Shown here: positions 27,491 to 36,276 of the stretch, one piece after another
How the letters are laid out: each line of letters begins with the position of its first letter
Numbering within the stretch: position 1 is the stretch's first letter
Assembly (NCBI RefSeq): GCF_018069565.1
Contig: NZ_JAGPNL010000001.1
Coordinates: 124,001-188,000, forward strand
From: Streptomyces tagetis
Lineage (GTDB): Bacteria; Actinomycetota; Actinomycetes; Streptomycetales; Streptomycetaceae
Direction of reading: 5' to 3'
DNA: 64,000 nucleotides
The notes under the pieces: model-generated
Databases searched by the model: none
What the model was told of the DNA's origin: nothing
The model's input: the letters and a program-made list of their open reading frames with translations, nothing else
Program-made: the position numbers and the translations under genes

Positions 27491-27784
27491 CTACACCCGT
27501 TCGTCCTCCTCCACGATCTCGAAGAGGTCCGGCTCCGGGGTGGCGAGGCCGCCGAGGCCCTTGACCCTCTGCTGGAAGGCGTCCGCCTGCATCGCCTTGC
27601 GGTGCGAGGCGGCGTCCGTCCACTGCGCGGTCTCGACGAACACGCGCGGGTCGCGCACGGAGCGGTAGAGGCGGTGGCCGAGGAAGCCGGGCTGGCTGCT
27701 CATGTGGGCGGTGATGTCCTTCAGTATCCCTTCGAACGTGGGGACGTCGCCGTGGACGGTGAGCCGGTTGATGACGGTGATCAC
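27491..27784 (-). CDS. cmmY: ABM-domain polyketide cyclase/monooxygenase-like protein (MtmY/CmmY type)
   Basis: A 97-residue protein of the antibiotic biosynthesis monooxygenase fold: an N-terminal strand (MITVINRLTVHGDVPTFEG), the family motif QPGFLGHRLYRSVRDPRVFVETAQW, and an acidic C-terminus. In aureolic-acid pathways the Y-type protein assists ring closure of the polyketide. GTG 27784 overlaps the stop of the ligase gene by 4 bases (GTGA), so it is the last gene of the leftward operon starting at 34858. Naming follows the mithramycin/chromomycin scheme. Confidence 0.75.
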   Translation of the reverse strand: MITVINRLTVHGDVPTFEGILKDITAHMSSQPGFLGHRLYRSVRDPRVFVETAQWTDAASHRKAMQADAFQQRVKGLGGLATPEPDLFEIVEEDERV

Positions 27785-29373
27785 TGGAGTCCTCCAAGGG
27801 GGGCGAGGGCGCCGACGCGTTCGCGGAGCGTGCGGCGGAGAATCTTTCCGTTGGGTGAGCGCGGGACGGCGTCCACGGAGTCGATGTACCTCAGGTGCTG
27901 GTAGTACGGCAGCCGTTGGTTGACGTAGGCGGTGATGTCGGCGAGTTCCCTGGACTCCGGGTGCGTCCTGCCCTCCGTGTCCGAGGCGAGGACGACGAAG
28001 GCATGGGCCACGGCGCCGCGGTAGGGGTCGGGGTGATCGACGACGGCGCAGTCACGGACGGCCGGGTGCCGGATCAGGGTCCGCTCGATCTCGGTCGGTG
28101 AGACCACCCAGTTCTCGCACTTGAAGACGTCCTTGAGCCGGTCCGTCAGGAAGAGGTTCCCGGCCGGGTCCTGGTGGCCGATGTCTCCGGTCGAGAACCA
28201 GCCGTCGGCGTCGACCGCCGGCGCGGCGGAACTGAGGTAGCCCCGCATCACCTGCGGTCCGCGGACCTGCACCTCGCCCGGCCGGCCGGCCTCGACCGGA
28301 GCGCCGGTGCCGATGTCGACCAGTCGGCACTCCGTACCGGGAACGACCGCGCCCACCGAGCCCGGCACGGGCCGGGAAGGACGCTGGCAGTGGGTGAGCG
28401 GGGACGTCTCGGCCAGGCCGTACCCCTGCACGACCGGGATGCCGAAGTGGTCGGCCAGCGTACGGGCCGGGACGGGCAGCAGGGCAGAGCCGCCCGAGAA
28501 GACCGCGCCGACCGTACGCAGCCGTAGGTCCGGCAGGCGGGAGTCGGCCGCGAGGTGCGCCAGCCGTACGGGGAGGCTGTAGAAATGCGTGGCCGCCTGC
28601 CGGTTGGCCGTCTCCACCGCGAGCGCCGCGTCGGGGTCCGGGGCCAGCACCTGGGTCGCGCCTGCCCACACCGCCGAGTTGAGGTGCATCGGGTGGAAGA
28701 GCGGCAGGTGGTTGAGCGTGACGGAGGTGCTGTCCAGCCCGTGGACGGCGGCGATCTGACCGGCGTTGACGACGAGGTTGCGGTGGGTGAGCCGGACGGC
28801 CTTGGGGTCGCCGGTGGTGCCGCTGGTGAACTGGATGCAGGCCACCGCTTCCGGGTCCGGGGCCGCCCCCGCCCAAGCTCCTCCGCCTCGGACGACCTCC
28901 TGCGGCGACAGCACCGTGACCGGGCCCGGCAGGCCTGCGCGGATCGCCTCCACCCGTTCGGCCGTCTCCGGTGGGGCCACCACGACGGACACCGAGGCGG
29001 TGGTGAGCACGTGGGTCAGGGCCTCCCCGCGGAGGAAGGGGTTGATGATCGCGACCACCAGACCCGCCCGCACCGTGCCGTAGTAGGCGACGGCGAAGGA
29101 CGGCGTCAGGGAGGACACGACGCCCACCGCGGCGCCGGGGCGACCCGCCGCCCGGGCGATCACCGCCGCCCCGCCGTCCACCAGCGCGTCGAGCTCGGCG
29201 TAGGTGATCGCCTGGTCGGGTGTGTGCAGGGCGGTGCGCTCGGGCACGGCGGCGGCCGCCCGCCGCAGCAGCCCGTCCAGCGGTACGTCGGGAACGTGAC
29301 TGAGCGCGGTGGGGTCGTCCGGCACCCGGCCGAACACGGGCCGTCCGCCCTGGGGTTCAGGCGGCGTCGGCAC
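27781..29373 (-). CDS. cmmL: Acyl-CoA ligase (MtmL/CmmL type)
   Basis: A 530-residue adenylate-forming enzyme with all core motifs: FTSGTTGDPKAV (about 188-199), QGYGLAETSP, STGDIGHQD, DRLKDVFKCENW and the C-terminal catalytic lysine in SPNGKILRR. It activates a carboxylate as acyl-CoA; in the mithramycin pathway the L protein is required but its substrate is debated. It overlaps the aromatase gene by 17 bases upstream and the Y gene by 4 bases downstream. A second, truncated ligase-like gene lies at 46210-47439. Confidence 0.85.
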   Translation of the reverse strand: MPTPPEPQGGRPVFGRVPDDPTALSHVPDVPLDGLLRRAAAAVPERTALHTPDQAITYAELDALVDGGAAVIARAAGRPGAAVGVVSSLTPSFAVAYYGTVRAGLVVAIINPFLRGEALTHVLTTASVSVVVAPPETAERVEAIRAGLPGPVTVLSPQEVVRGGGAWAGAAPDPEAVACIQFTSGTTGDPKAVRLTHRNLVVNAGQIAAVHGLDSTSVTLNHLPLFHPMHLNSAVWAGATQVLAPDPDAALAVETANRQAATHFYSLPVRLAHLAADSRLPDLRLRTVGAVFSGGSALLPVPARTLADHFGIPVVQGYGLAETSPLTHCQRPSRPVPGSVGAVVPGTECRLVDIGTGAPVEAGRPGEVQVRGPQVMRGYLSSAAPAVDADGWFSTGDIGHQDPAGNLFLTDRLKDVFKCENWVVSPTEIERTLIRHPAVRDCAVVDHPDPYRGAVAHAFVVLASDTEGRTHPESRELADITAYVNQRLPYYQHLRYIDSVDAVPRSPNGKILRRTLRERVGALAPLGGLQ

Positions 29374-30313
29374 GGGCGCGCTCCTCGGCGAACTGCTGGG
29401 CGTAGCGGAGGGTCTGGAGACTGTTGGTGCTCAGCACGCGCCGCAGGTACTTCCGGGCGTCGGCGACCGTCGTGCCCTCGCCCAGCAGGGAGAGGGCGGA
29501 CGGCTTGATGGTCGCGGTGTGCCGGGCGTGGGCGACCACGCCCTCCGGTGTCTCGACGAACACCCAGTGGCCCGTGTGCGCGTCGAGGAGGGCCGGCAGA
29601 CCGATCTGCTTGTAGACGATCTTGTGCTGGGGGAGGCAGATCCGTACGGAGCGGGTCGTGTGCTCCCGGCCGTCCGGCGTGTGCGTGTGCATGTCGAAGA
29701 ACTGGACGCCCGGGGTGTCCTCCGTGAGGTTCAGCTTGGTCACGTGCGGGACGCGGTCGGGCCACTTGTCGGCGGCGTACAGGAACTCGTAGACGTCCTC
29801 CAGACGTCCGGCGATGAAGAGCGGGTCCTCGAAGGAGATCACCCGGGGCTCCAGCTCCTCCCACGCCTCGGCGGTCCGCCGCAGCGACTCCAGCTGGCCC
29901 GGGGTGCGGCCATCGAGCTCGGCGCCGATCGCGTGCACGGCGTCGTCCGGCGCGTCGTCGCGCAGGGCGAACTCATGGGTGACGACGACTTCCGTCGTGC
30001 CGGGCGCCGTGGTCTCGAACGTCCACGTGGCGCGCATGGACGCGAGCGGCGCTTCGGGCTCCACCTGGTCCAGGGCGATGCGTCGGCCGGACTCCAGTCG
30101 CCGCCAGGCGTCCCAGGTGTGGACGGAGGAGGGGCCGGTCACCGCCCAGCGCCGCACCAGTTCGGCGCCGTCGTCGCGGCGCTCGAGGATCTCGGCGTGC
30201 ACGGCAGGGGCGAAGTGCTGCGGCCAGGCGTCGAGGTCGGCGATCAGGGTGTGGCAGCGCTCGGCGGGCGCCTTCACCGTGGTGGTGTGCCGGACGACAT
30301 GGGTGCGGGACAT
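29357..30313 (-). CDS. cmmQ: Aromatase/cyclase, didomain START type (MtmQ/CmmQ)
   Basis: A 318-residue protein made of two tandem SRPBCC (START-like) domains of about 150 residues each. The first starts MSRTHVVRHTTTVKAPAERC (domain entry VKAPAERC); the second starts EPRVISFEDPLFIAGRLEDV and contains DRVPHVTKLNLTEDTPGVQF. This arrangement is standard for type II PKS aromatases that close and aromatise the first ring. Sixty-one bases separate it from the ketoreductase gene upstream. Confidence 0.85.
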   Translation of the reverse strand: MSRTHVVRHTTTVKAPAERCHTLIADLDAWPQHFAPAVHAEILERRDDGAELVRRWAVTGPSSVHTWDAWRRLESGRRIALDQVEPEAPLASMRATWTFETTAPGTTEVVVTHEFALRDDAPDDAVHAIGAELDGRTPGQLESLRRTAEAWEELEPRVISFEDPLFIAGRLEDVYEFLYAADKWPDRVPHVTKLNLTEDTPGVQFFDMHTHTPDGREHTTRSVRICLPQHKIVYKQIGLPALLDAHTGHWVFVETPEGVVAHARHTATIKPSALSLLGEGTTVADARKYLRRVLSTNSLQTLRYAQQFAEERARADAA

Positions 30314-30374
30314 GTGGTTCCTCTCGTCGGTGGTGGGAATCGTGGGGCGAGGTGAGCATTCGGGAGGGGAGGGT

Positions 30375-31142
30375 CTAGCGGCCGCCGGAGACGTCCAGGA
30401 CCGCGCCGGTGATGTTGTCGTTCGCCGCGGAGCACAGGAAGGCGATGGCGCGGGCGACGTCCTCGGGCGAGCTGAGCCGACGGGTGGGGGTCCGGGTCAA
30501 TTCCCTCTCGCGCACCGGGGCCGGCAGGTCGGCCAGGACCCCGGCGGTACGGGTCAGTCCGGGGCTGACGACGTTGACCAGGACCCCGTCCGGACCGGCG
30601 TCCCAGGCCAGGCTGCGGGCGAAGCCGTGCAGGGCCGCCTTGGCCGCCCCGTAGATCTCCTGGCCGGGGGCGCCGTCCCGGGCGATGTGCGAGGACACCA
30701 GGGCGATCCGGCCCCACTTTCTGGCGCGCATGCCGGGCAGCACCAACTGGACGGTGTGCAGGGTCTGCTCCAGGTTGTCGCGGAGCAGGGCGCTCCACTC
30801 CTTGGCGGGTACGTCCTCCAGATGCAGGCCGGGAGCGCGCCGGGAGCCGCGCCGTACCGCGTTGGCGACGACGACGTCCACCCCGCCCCAGCGCCGCTCG
30901 ACGACGTCGACGGCGGCCTCGACCGCGGCGGGATCCCCCAGGTCGTACGGGACGGCCATGGCGCGGTCGGCTGCGGCGCCGAGTTCGCCGGCCAGCTGTT
31001 GGGCCCCCGCCGCGTCGCTGCGGTAGGTGACCGCCACCCGGGCGCCCTCGGCGGCGAAGGCGCGTGCGGTGGCGAGCCCGATACCGGAGGAGGCGCCCGT
31101 GACGAGGACGGTCCTGCCGTCGAGGCCGAGATCCACGGTCAT
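30375..31142 (-). CDS. SDR-family ketoreductase of the aromatic polyketide pathway
   Basis: A 255-residue short-chain dehydrogenase: NADPH site TGASSGIGLATARAF, a central VVVANAVRRG, and the catalytic S-Y-K set in LVSSHIARDGAPGQEIYGAAKAAL. It is related to the T-type ketoreductases (MtmTI/TII) of aureolic-acid clusters; which of the two it corresponds to cannot be settled here. ATG 31142 overlaps the stop of the FAD monooxygenase (ATGA). The aglycone pathway as known needs a polyketide ketoreductase, and this is the only SDR of that type in the window. Confidence 0.78.
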   Translation of the reverse strand: MTVDLGLDGRTVLVTGASSGIGLATARAFAAEGARVAVTYRSDAAGAQQLAGELGAAADRAMAVPYDLGDPAAVEAAVDVVERRWGGVDVVVANAVRRGSRRAPGLHLEDVPAKEWSALLRDNLEQTLHTVQLVLPGMRARKWGRIALVSSHIARDGAPGQEIYGAAKAALHGFARSLAWDAGPDGVLVNVVSPGLTRTAGVLADLPAPVRERELTRTPTRRLSSPEDVARAIAFLCSAANDNITGAVLDVSGGR

Positions 31143-32962
31143 CCCCCCTGGACGCGTCGCCGCCCCCGGAGAGCGTCGAGGGCCGGTTCGAGCGCGTCCC
31201 GGGTCAGGCGGTCACCACGCGCGCAGACGTACCCGTCCGGCCTGACGAGCAGCCAGCCTCCGGGGCCGAGCCCGAGGTGGGCACGCAGCAGCCCGTCCCG
31301 GTCGTGCAGAGCCCTCGGTGCCGAGCCGGAGGTGTCGTCGAGGGAGGTCACGGGCAGCGGGTCGGCGTGCTCCCGGCGGGCGGACCGGGCGGTGGGCTCC
31401 GCGGTCACCGTGTGCGGGGTGCAGGCCGGCAGCCAGTCCCCCGGGCCGAGCCCGAGCCGGCCGGCCGGCGACCCGTCCCCCCGGGCCGGTGCCGGCGGAT
31501 TCGCCCCCGGGCCGGAGACATCGTCGTCCAGGGTGCGTACGGACAGCCAGTCGGCGTGTTTGCCGTACGCCTCGCGCGCGGTGTCCCGAGCGGCGGGGTC
31601 CCGGCCCGCCACGAGGAGGGTGCCGCGCGGGTCGCGCAGTTCGTTGAGCAGTGCGGACCACGCCTCCGTTCGCGCCTGCTCCTCGGTCACCTGGCACAGC
31701 CGGGTGCCCGAGCGCGGGCCGGGGGCGTCGGCGGGCCGGGAGTCGGGCCGGGTCAGCGGACCGTCGGGGTAGGCCACGGCCAGGGCCGACATCGTGCCGA
31801 TGATCTTCCGCTCGATCCGGCCGCGCACCGCGGCGAACCGGCGGACCACCGCGAAGACGACGGGCAGCGCCACACCGGCCGCGGAGTTCTTCAGCTGGAC
31901 GAGGAACGTTGCCTTGCGCGTCGAGCCGAGCAGGGCGCGGCCGATGGGGACGCGCTCGGCCGAGTAGCTGTCCAGCAGGGTCTCGTCGGCGTGGCCGTGT
32001 TCGACCATGGCGAGCTTCCAGCCGAGGTTGAAGGCGTCCTGGATACCCGTGTTGAGGCCCTGGCCGGATGCCGGGCTGTGCACGTGCGCCGCGTCGCCGG
32101 CCACCGTGCAGCGGCCGACGCGCATGGTGCCGATCATCCGCTGCTGGATGGTGAAGACCGACACCCAGCTCGGGGTGCGGACGGTGACGGGGCGTCGCAG
32201 GCCGTGCCGCAGCTTGCGGGCGAAGCGTTCGGCGACGGCGTCGGGGTCGCCGTCGTAGTCCGCGTCGGCGGTGTCGAGGAGCCGCCACTTCCCCTCTTCG
32301 GGGAACGGGATGACCATGACGGTGCCCGTGCCGACCTTCACCCAGTGGATGCTGTTCTGCGGCAGGTCGACGTCGACCTCCGCGTCGGCGATCAGCCAGG
32401 TCTCGGTGGAGTCGCCGACGAGCGGCAGGCCCAGCAGTTTGCGCACCGTGCTGTGGCCGCCGTCGCAGCCCACCAGCCGGCTGACGCTGAGGCGTTCCTC
32501 ACCGGCCGGGGTGCGCAGCACGGCGTGGACGGCGTCGGCGTCCTGGGTGAAGCCGGTGAGCCGTACCCCCCACTCGACCCGCACCCCGAGGTCGGCGACC
32601 GCCTGCCGCAGGACGTCCTCGGTCGCGGCCTGGCCGATCATCAACGTCATGGGAAAGCGCGTCGGCTGGCGGGAGTAGTCGGGGCCGAGGCGGGCCAGGG
32701 TGCGGCCGTTGAGATGCATGGTGAACCGCTGGACGACCCGGCCTCGCGCCATCATCCGGTCGAGCAGTCCCGCCTGGTCGTACGTCTCCAGGGAGCGCGC
32801 GTGGGTCGCCATGGCCCTGCTGGTCTCGGCCGGGCCGTCGGCCGCGTCGATCAGCCGTACCCGGATCCCGCGGCGGGCCAGTTCGTGGGCGGTCATCAGG
32901 CCCACCGGGCCCGCGCCCGCCACCAGGACCGTGGGCGGGGTGTTGTTCTGCGAAGGTGTCAC
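31139..32962 (-). CDS. FAD-dependent aromatic polyketide hydroxylase with duplicated C-terminal segment
   Basis: A 607-residue flavoprotein monooxygenase from GTG 32962 (GAGGAG upstream). GxGxxG is in VLVAGAGPVGLMTAHELARR, the DG motif in LVGCDGGHSTVRKL, and the GD motif in [18 protein letters not shown]. It belongs to the group acting on tetracyclic intermediates in mithramycin biosynthesis (O genes). The C-terminus is odd: HADWLSV...LGLGPGDWL (residues 469-511) recurs as HADPLPV...LGLGPGGWL (532-570), an apparent internal tandem duplication. Confidence 0.85.
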   Translation of the reverse strand: MTPSQNNTPPTVLVAGAGPVGLMTAHELARRGIRVRLIDAADGPAETSRAMATHARSLETYDQAGLLDRMMARGRVVQRFTMHLNGRTLARLGPDYSRQPTRFPMTLMIGQAATEDVLRQAVADLGVRVEWGVRLTGFTQDADAVHAVLRTPAGEERLSVSRLVGCDGGHSTVRKLLGLPLVGDSTETWLIADAEVDVDLPQNSIHWVKVGTGTVMVIPFPEEGKWRLLDTADADYDGDPDAVAERFARKLRHGLRRPVTVRTPSWVSVFTIQQRMIGTMRVGRCTVAGDAAHVHSPASGQGLNTGIQDAFNLGWKLAMVEHGHADETLLDSYSAERVPIGRALLGSTRKATFLVQLKNSAAGVALPVVFAVVRRFAAVRGRIERKIIGTMSALAVAYPDGPLTRPDSRPADAPGPRSGTRLCQVTEEQARTEAWSALLNELRDPRGTLLVAGRDPAARDTAREAYGKHADWLSVRTLDDDVSGPGANPPAPARGDGSPAGRLGLGPGDWLPACTPHTVTAEPTARSARREHADPLPVTSLDDTSGSAPRALHDRDGLLRAHLGLGPGGWLLVRPDGYVCARGDRLTRDALEPALDALRGRRRVQGG

Positions 32963-32972
32963 GTCGGTCTCC

Positions 32973-33563
32973 TCACGAGGTCGTGGGGCGCGTGGGCGGG
33001 AGGTCCGGGTAGCGCGGCAGAAGTCCCAGCCGTGCCGCCTCGCGCAGGGTCGGGGCGGCGCTGTCCCGTTCGGAGAGCGTCCGCCCGGCATCCGTCGGCC
33101 AGGGCAGGGCCAGATCAGGATCGAACGGATGTACGGTGTGTTCCAGTGAAGGCCGGTAGGGTGCGGAACACAGGTAGAGCACGGTCGCCCGGTCGCTGAG
33201 GGCGACGAAGGCGTGGCCGAGGCCCTCGGACAGCAGGACCGCCCGCCAGTGGTCCGGTCCGAGCCGGACCGCGTCCCATCGGCCGAAGGTGGGCGAGCCC
33301 TCCCGGACGTCCACCGTGAAGTCCAGCACCTCACCGGCCACGCAGGTCACGTACCGTGCCTGGCCGGGCGGGGTCCGGACGAAGTGCACCCCGCGGATCA
33401 CGCCCTTGCGGGACACGGAGACCCCTGCCAGGGCCACGGGCATCGGCGCGCCCGCGGCGTCGGCGACCGTTTCGGGGCTGTACCACTCGGCGAACGTGCC
33501 GCGCTCGTCGTGGTGTGGGCGCAGGGTGAACTCCCAGGCCCCCGGCACGGCTAACGGGCGCAT
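32973..33563 (-). CDS. dTDP-4-keto-6-deoxyhexose 3,5-epimerase (RmlC family)
   Basis: A 196-residue cupin of the RmlC family. SVSRKGVIRGVHFV holds the catalytic histidine and base region, GLGHAFVALSD follows, and YLCSAPYRPSLEHTVHPFDP carries the conserved tyrosine and substrate-binding end. It converts the D-series 4-keto intermediate toward the L-series, as needed for an L-sugar such as L-chromose B or L-olivomycose. Mithramycin has only D-sugars, so this gene argues for a chromomycin/olivomycin-type product. ATG 33563 overlaps the glycosyltransferase stop by 13 bases. Confidence 0.85.
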   Translation of the reverse strand: MRPLAVPGAWEFTLRPHHDERGTFAEWYSPETVADAAGAPMPVALAGVSVSRKGVIRGVHFVRTPPGQARYVTCVAGEVLDFTVDVREGSPTFGRWDAVRLGPDHWRAVLLSEGLGHAFVALSDRATVLYLCSAPYRPSLEHTVHPFDPDLALPWPTDAGRTLSERDSAAPTLREAARLGLLPRYPDLPPTRPTTS

Positions 33564-34858
33564 GCGGACTCCCGCGCGGCGAGCACCCGTTCGACGACGG
33601 CGGCTGCGGTGGCGGCGGGGGACGGCAGCTGGACGATGTCGTCGGCCACGGAGCGGGCGGCGGCGCGGTGGGAGGGGTCGTCGAGAAGGGATCGGCACGC
33701 GGCCTCGACGCGTTCCGCCGACGCCTCGGCCGGGTCGAGCCGGTGTCCGGAACCGGTGTCCGCCACCACTCGCGCATAGGCGGCGGTGTCCGACTGGGCT
33801 CCGGGCAGGACGAGTTGGGGCAGCCCGTGGACGAAAGCCGTCATCGTCGTGCCCGGCCCCCCGTGGTGTACGACGAGGTCGCAGGCGGGGAGCACCTGGT
33901 CGAGCGGGAGCCAGCCCGAGGCCAGCACGTGAGGGAGTGGTGGGGGACCCTGGGCGCCCGGGTCTCCAGGGCCCTCTGAGGTTCCAGGGCCCGGGACCGG
34001 CGGAGTTTCCGGAGTTGCCGGCGCCCCCGGGACGGCCGGGACCCCGTGAACCCCCGCCACCGGCGGACCGGCCGACGCGCCGGGCCGCAGGTGCTCCCCG
34101 TCCATGGCCAGCACCACCTCGACGCCCGCCGGCGCCAGCCCCCGCACCACCGCCTCCAGCAGTGGGCGGGCCCGGTTCGGCGGCAGGCTGCCGAGCGTCA
34201 CACAGGCGCGCGGCCGGTCGCGGTGCGCGCGGGTCCAGTCCGGCACCGGCCCGGAGCCGTTGTGCGGCACGTACCGCATCGGCAGCACCGGGCACGGCGG
34301 CGCGAGGGCGTCGGCACCGCGTATCCGGGGCGGACAGACGTCCACGCGGAGCAGCGGGGCGGGCAGCCGGCGCAGGCCCGACGCGGCCAGCTCGGGCGCG
34401 AGTTCCTCCTGCGCGGCCTCCTGGTAGAGCGGCGAGGGCGGCAGGCCCCAGCCGTGCTCCACCCACGGCACACCGGTGGCCGCGGCCGCCAACCGGCCCG
34501 CGTACTCGGTCGGTTCGCTGACCACGAGGTCCGGCCGCCAGCGCTCGGCGAGGCGCAGGGTCCGTTCCAGGGTGCGCGCGGCCAGCCTGCCGAAACCGCG
34601 TCCGCTGCGGCGGACGCGCCGGTCGTCGTCGGCGGACCACGGCACGGGCGTGCCGTCTCGCCCGAAGCCGATCATCTGCCCCATCGTCACGCCCTCGCAC
34701 GTCCCGGCGGCGGGAAGCCCCGCTTTCCGGACGACCGGTGTGCATTCCTCCGGAACAGCTACCAAAACCTCGTGACCGGCCACTCGTAATGCCCAGGAAA
34801 AAGGAACGAGTTGCAATATGTGGCCGTGCAGGGGAGCGCTGGTCAGCAGAATCCTCAT
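33551..34858 (-). CDS. Glycosyltransferase with proline-rich insertion
   Basis: A 435-residue GT-B glycosyltransferase of family GT1. It begins MRILLTSAPLHGHILQLVPF and carries the donor-binding LVVHHGGPGTTMTAFVHGLPQLVLPG. Between the two Rossmann domains, at about residues 260-310, lies a Pro/Gly-rich segment (GVPAVPGAPATPETPPVPGP and more) that is absent from the other three glycosyltransferases. One of four glycosyltransferases for the five-sugar decoration. First gene of the leftward operon; divergent from the next glycosyltransferase over 149 bases. Confidence 0.87.
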   Translation of the reverse strand: MRILLTSAPLHGHILQLVPFSWALRVAGHEVLVAVPEECTPVVRKAGLPAAGTCEGVTMGQMIGFGRDGTPVPWSADDDRRVRRSGRGFGRLAARTLERTLRLAERWRPDLVVSEPTEYAGRLAAAATGVPWVEHGWGLPPSPLYQEAAQEELAPELAASGLRRLPAPLLRVDVCPPRIRGADALAPPCPVLPMRYVPHNGSGPVPDWTRAHRDRPRACVTLGSLPPNRARPLLEAVVRGLAPAGVEVVLAMDGEHLRPGASAGPPVAGVHGVPAVPGAPATPETPPVPGPGTSEGPGDPGAQGPPPLPHVLASGWLPLDQVLPACDLVVHHGGPGTTMTAFVHGLPQLVLPGAQSDTAAYARVVADTGSGHRLDPAEASAERVEAACRSLLDDPSHRAAARSVADDIVQLPSPAATAAAVVERVLAARESACAR

Positions 34859-34922
34859 GGGTCAGACCCTGCCACAGTCCGGGCCACCGGGAACAGGTCG
34901 ACCGGCGTTCTTCCATTCAAGG

Positions 34923-34951
34923 TCGAGCCGTCCTCGACCGGGCCTCGTGCC
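34923..34951. promoter_or_regulatory. Putative SARP operator, three heptamers
   Basis: TCGAGCC (34923-34929), TCGACCG (34934-34940) and TCGTGCC (34945-34951) are spaced exactly 11 bp apart in the divergent gap between two glycosyltransferase genes. An 11-bp heptamer period is the SARP binding signature. No good -10 is found 8 bp away on either side, which weakens the call. Confidence 0.55.
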
Positions 34952-35007
34952 GCCGCTGGGAGAAAGGGGTCCGGGCCTGCACGGCCCGCAATGCGGAGGG
35001 TCGGAAA

Positions 35008-36231
35008 ATGCGCATACTGTTCACCACGTTTCCCTCGCCGTCCCACCATTTCCCGATGGTGCCCCTGGAATGGGCCGCGCGGGCGGCGGGCCATGAGGTG
35101 CGCGTCGCGAGCGCCCCCTCACTGGTCGACGCCATCACCGCCTCGGGGCTGCCGGCCGTACCCGTGGGCTCTGCCGTCGACCTGGGGCGCGCGGCCCGGC
35201 GTGACCAGGACCTGGCCTCCTGGCACGACCACGACCGATGGCCCGAGGGCTGGCCGGTACGGCCGCAGCTGCTGGACGAACGGCGGCTGGGCCTGCTGGA
35301 GGCGCTCGGGCAACGCCAGTTCGCCCTCGCCGCGAACATGCTCGACGACCTGGTCGCGTTCGCCCGCCACTGGCGGCCCGACCTGGTCGTGCACGACGCG
35401 GTGTCGTACGCGGGCCCGGTCGTCGCCTCGGTGCTGGGCGTGCCGAGCGTCAGCCATCTGTGGGGCAGTCCGGGTCTGCAGCGGCTGGAGATGAAAGGGC
35501 TCGGGGACGAGCCGCAGGACGGGTACGTACGGCTCTTCGAGCGGTTCGGGGCGCCGGTGCGGACCTGGCCGCACGCGTGGGTCGACCCGTGCCCGCCCCT
35601 GATGGGCTTCGGCGCGGCCGACGGCGTCCACCCCGTGCGGTACGTGCCCTACAACGGTCCCGGCAGCATGCCGGACCGGCTGCTCGACCCGCCGGAGCGG
35701 CCACGGGTCTGCGTGACCTGGGGCGCCACGACGGCCCGGCTGCTCGGGGCCGCGGCGGGCGACCTGCTGCGGCAGGCGGTCGAGGCGGTGGCGGAACTGC
35801 CCGTGGAGACCGTTCTGACCACCACCGCCGACCAGCGCGAACTCCTCGGCGAACTCCCTGCGTCGGTGCGCACGGAGGTGTCCGTACCGCTGCATCTGCT
35901 GCTGCCGACCTGCACGGCCGTGGTGCATCACGGCGGTGCGGGCACCACGCTGACCGCCGCCCGGTACGGCCTGCCCCAGTTCACCGTCACTCGCCGGCCC
36001 GAGCCGACGCTCAACGCCGAACGGCAGGCGGCCACCGGTGCCGGCATCCACCTGACGTACGGCGAACTCAGCCGCGCGGCGGGCCCGGTGAAGGAGATCC
36101 GGGAGCGGGTCGCCCGGCTGCTGGAAGACCCCTCCTACCGGGACGCGGCACTGCGGCTCGCCGAGGAGATGCGGCACCTGCCGACGCCCGCCGAGACCGT
36201 CCCCGTGCTGGAGGGACTCGCCGGGAGATGA
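35008..36231 (+). CDS. Glycosyltransferase
   Basis: A 407-residue GT1-family enzyme from ATG 35008, with GGAGGG 6-8 bases upstream. N-terminal MRILFTTFPSPSHHFPMVPLEW, central RYVPYNGPGSMPD and RPRVCVTWGATTARLLG, and donor site AVVHHGGAGTTLTAARYGLPQF. It adds one of the 2,6-dideoxysugars. Followed after 45 bases by the acyltransferase gene; these two plus the next two genes form a rightward operon. Confidence 0.88.
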   Translation: MRILFTTFPSPSHHFPMVPLEWAARAAGHEVRVASAPSLVDAITASGLPAVPVGSAVDLGRAARRDQDLASWHDHDRWPEGWPVRPQLLDERRLGLLEALGQRQFALAANMLDDLVAFARHWRPDLVVHDAVSYAGPVVASVLGVPSVSHLWGSPGLQRLEMKGLGDEPQDGYVRLFERFGAPVRTWPHAWVDPCPPLMGFGAADGVHPVRYVPYNGPGSMPDRLLDPPERPRVCVTWGATTARLLGAAAGDLLRQAVEAVAELPVETVLTTTADQRELLGELPASVRTEVSVPLHLLLPTCTAVVHHGGAGTTLTAARYGLPQFTVTRRPEPTLNAERQAATGAGIHLTYGELSRAAGPVKEIRERVARLLEDPSYRDAALRLAEEMRHLPTPAETVPVLEGLAGR

Positions 36232-36276
36232 CCCTGCTCCGCCTCGCATCGGTCCGACCGACGGAAGAGAGTACAG

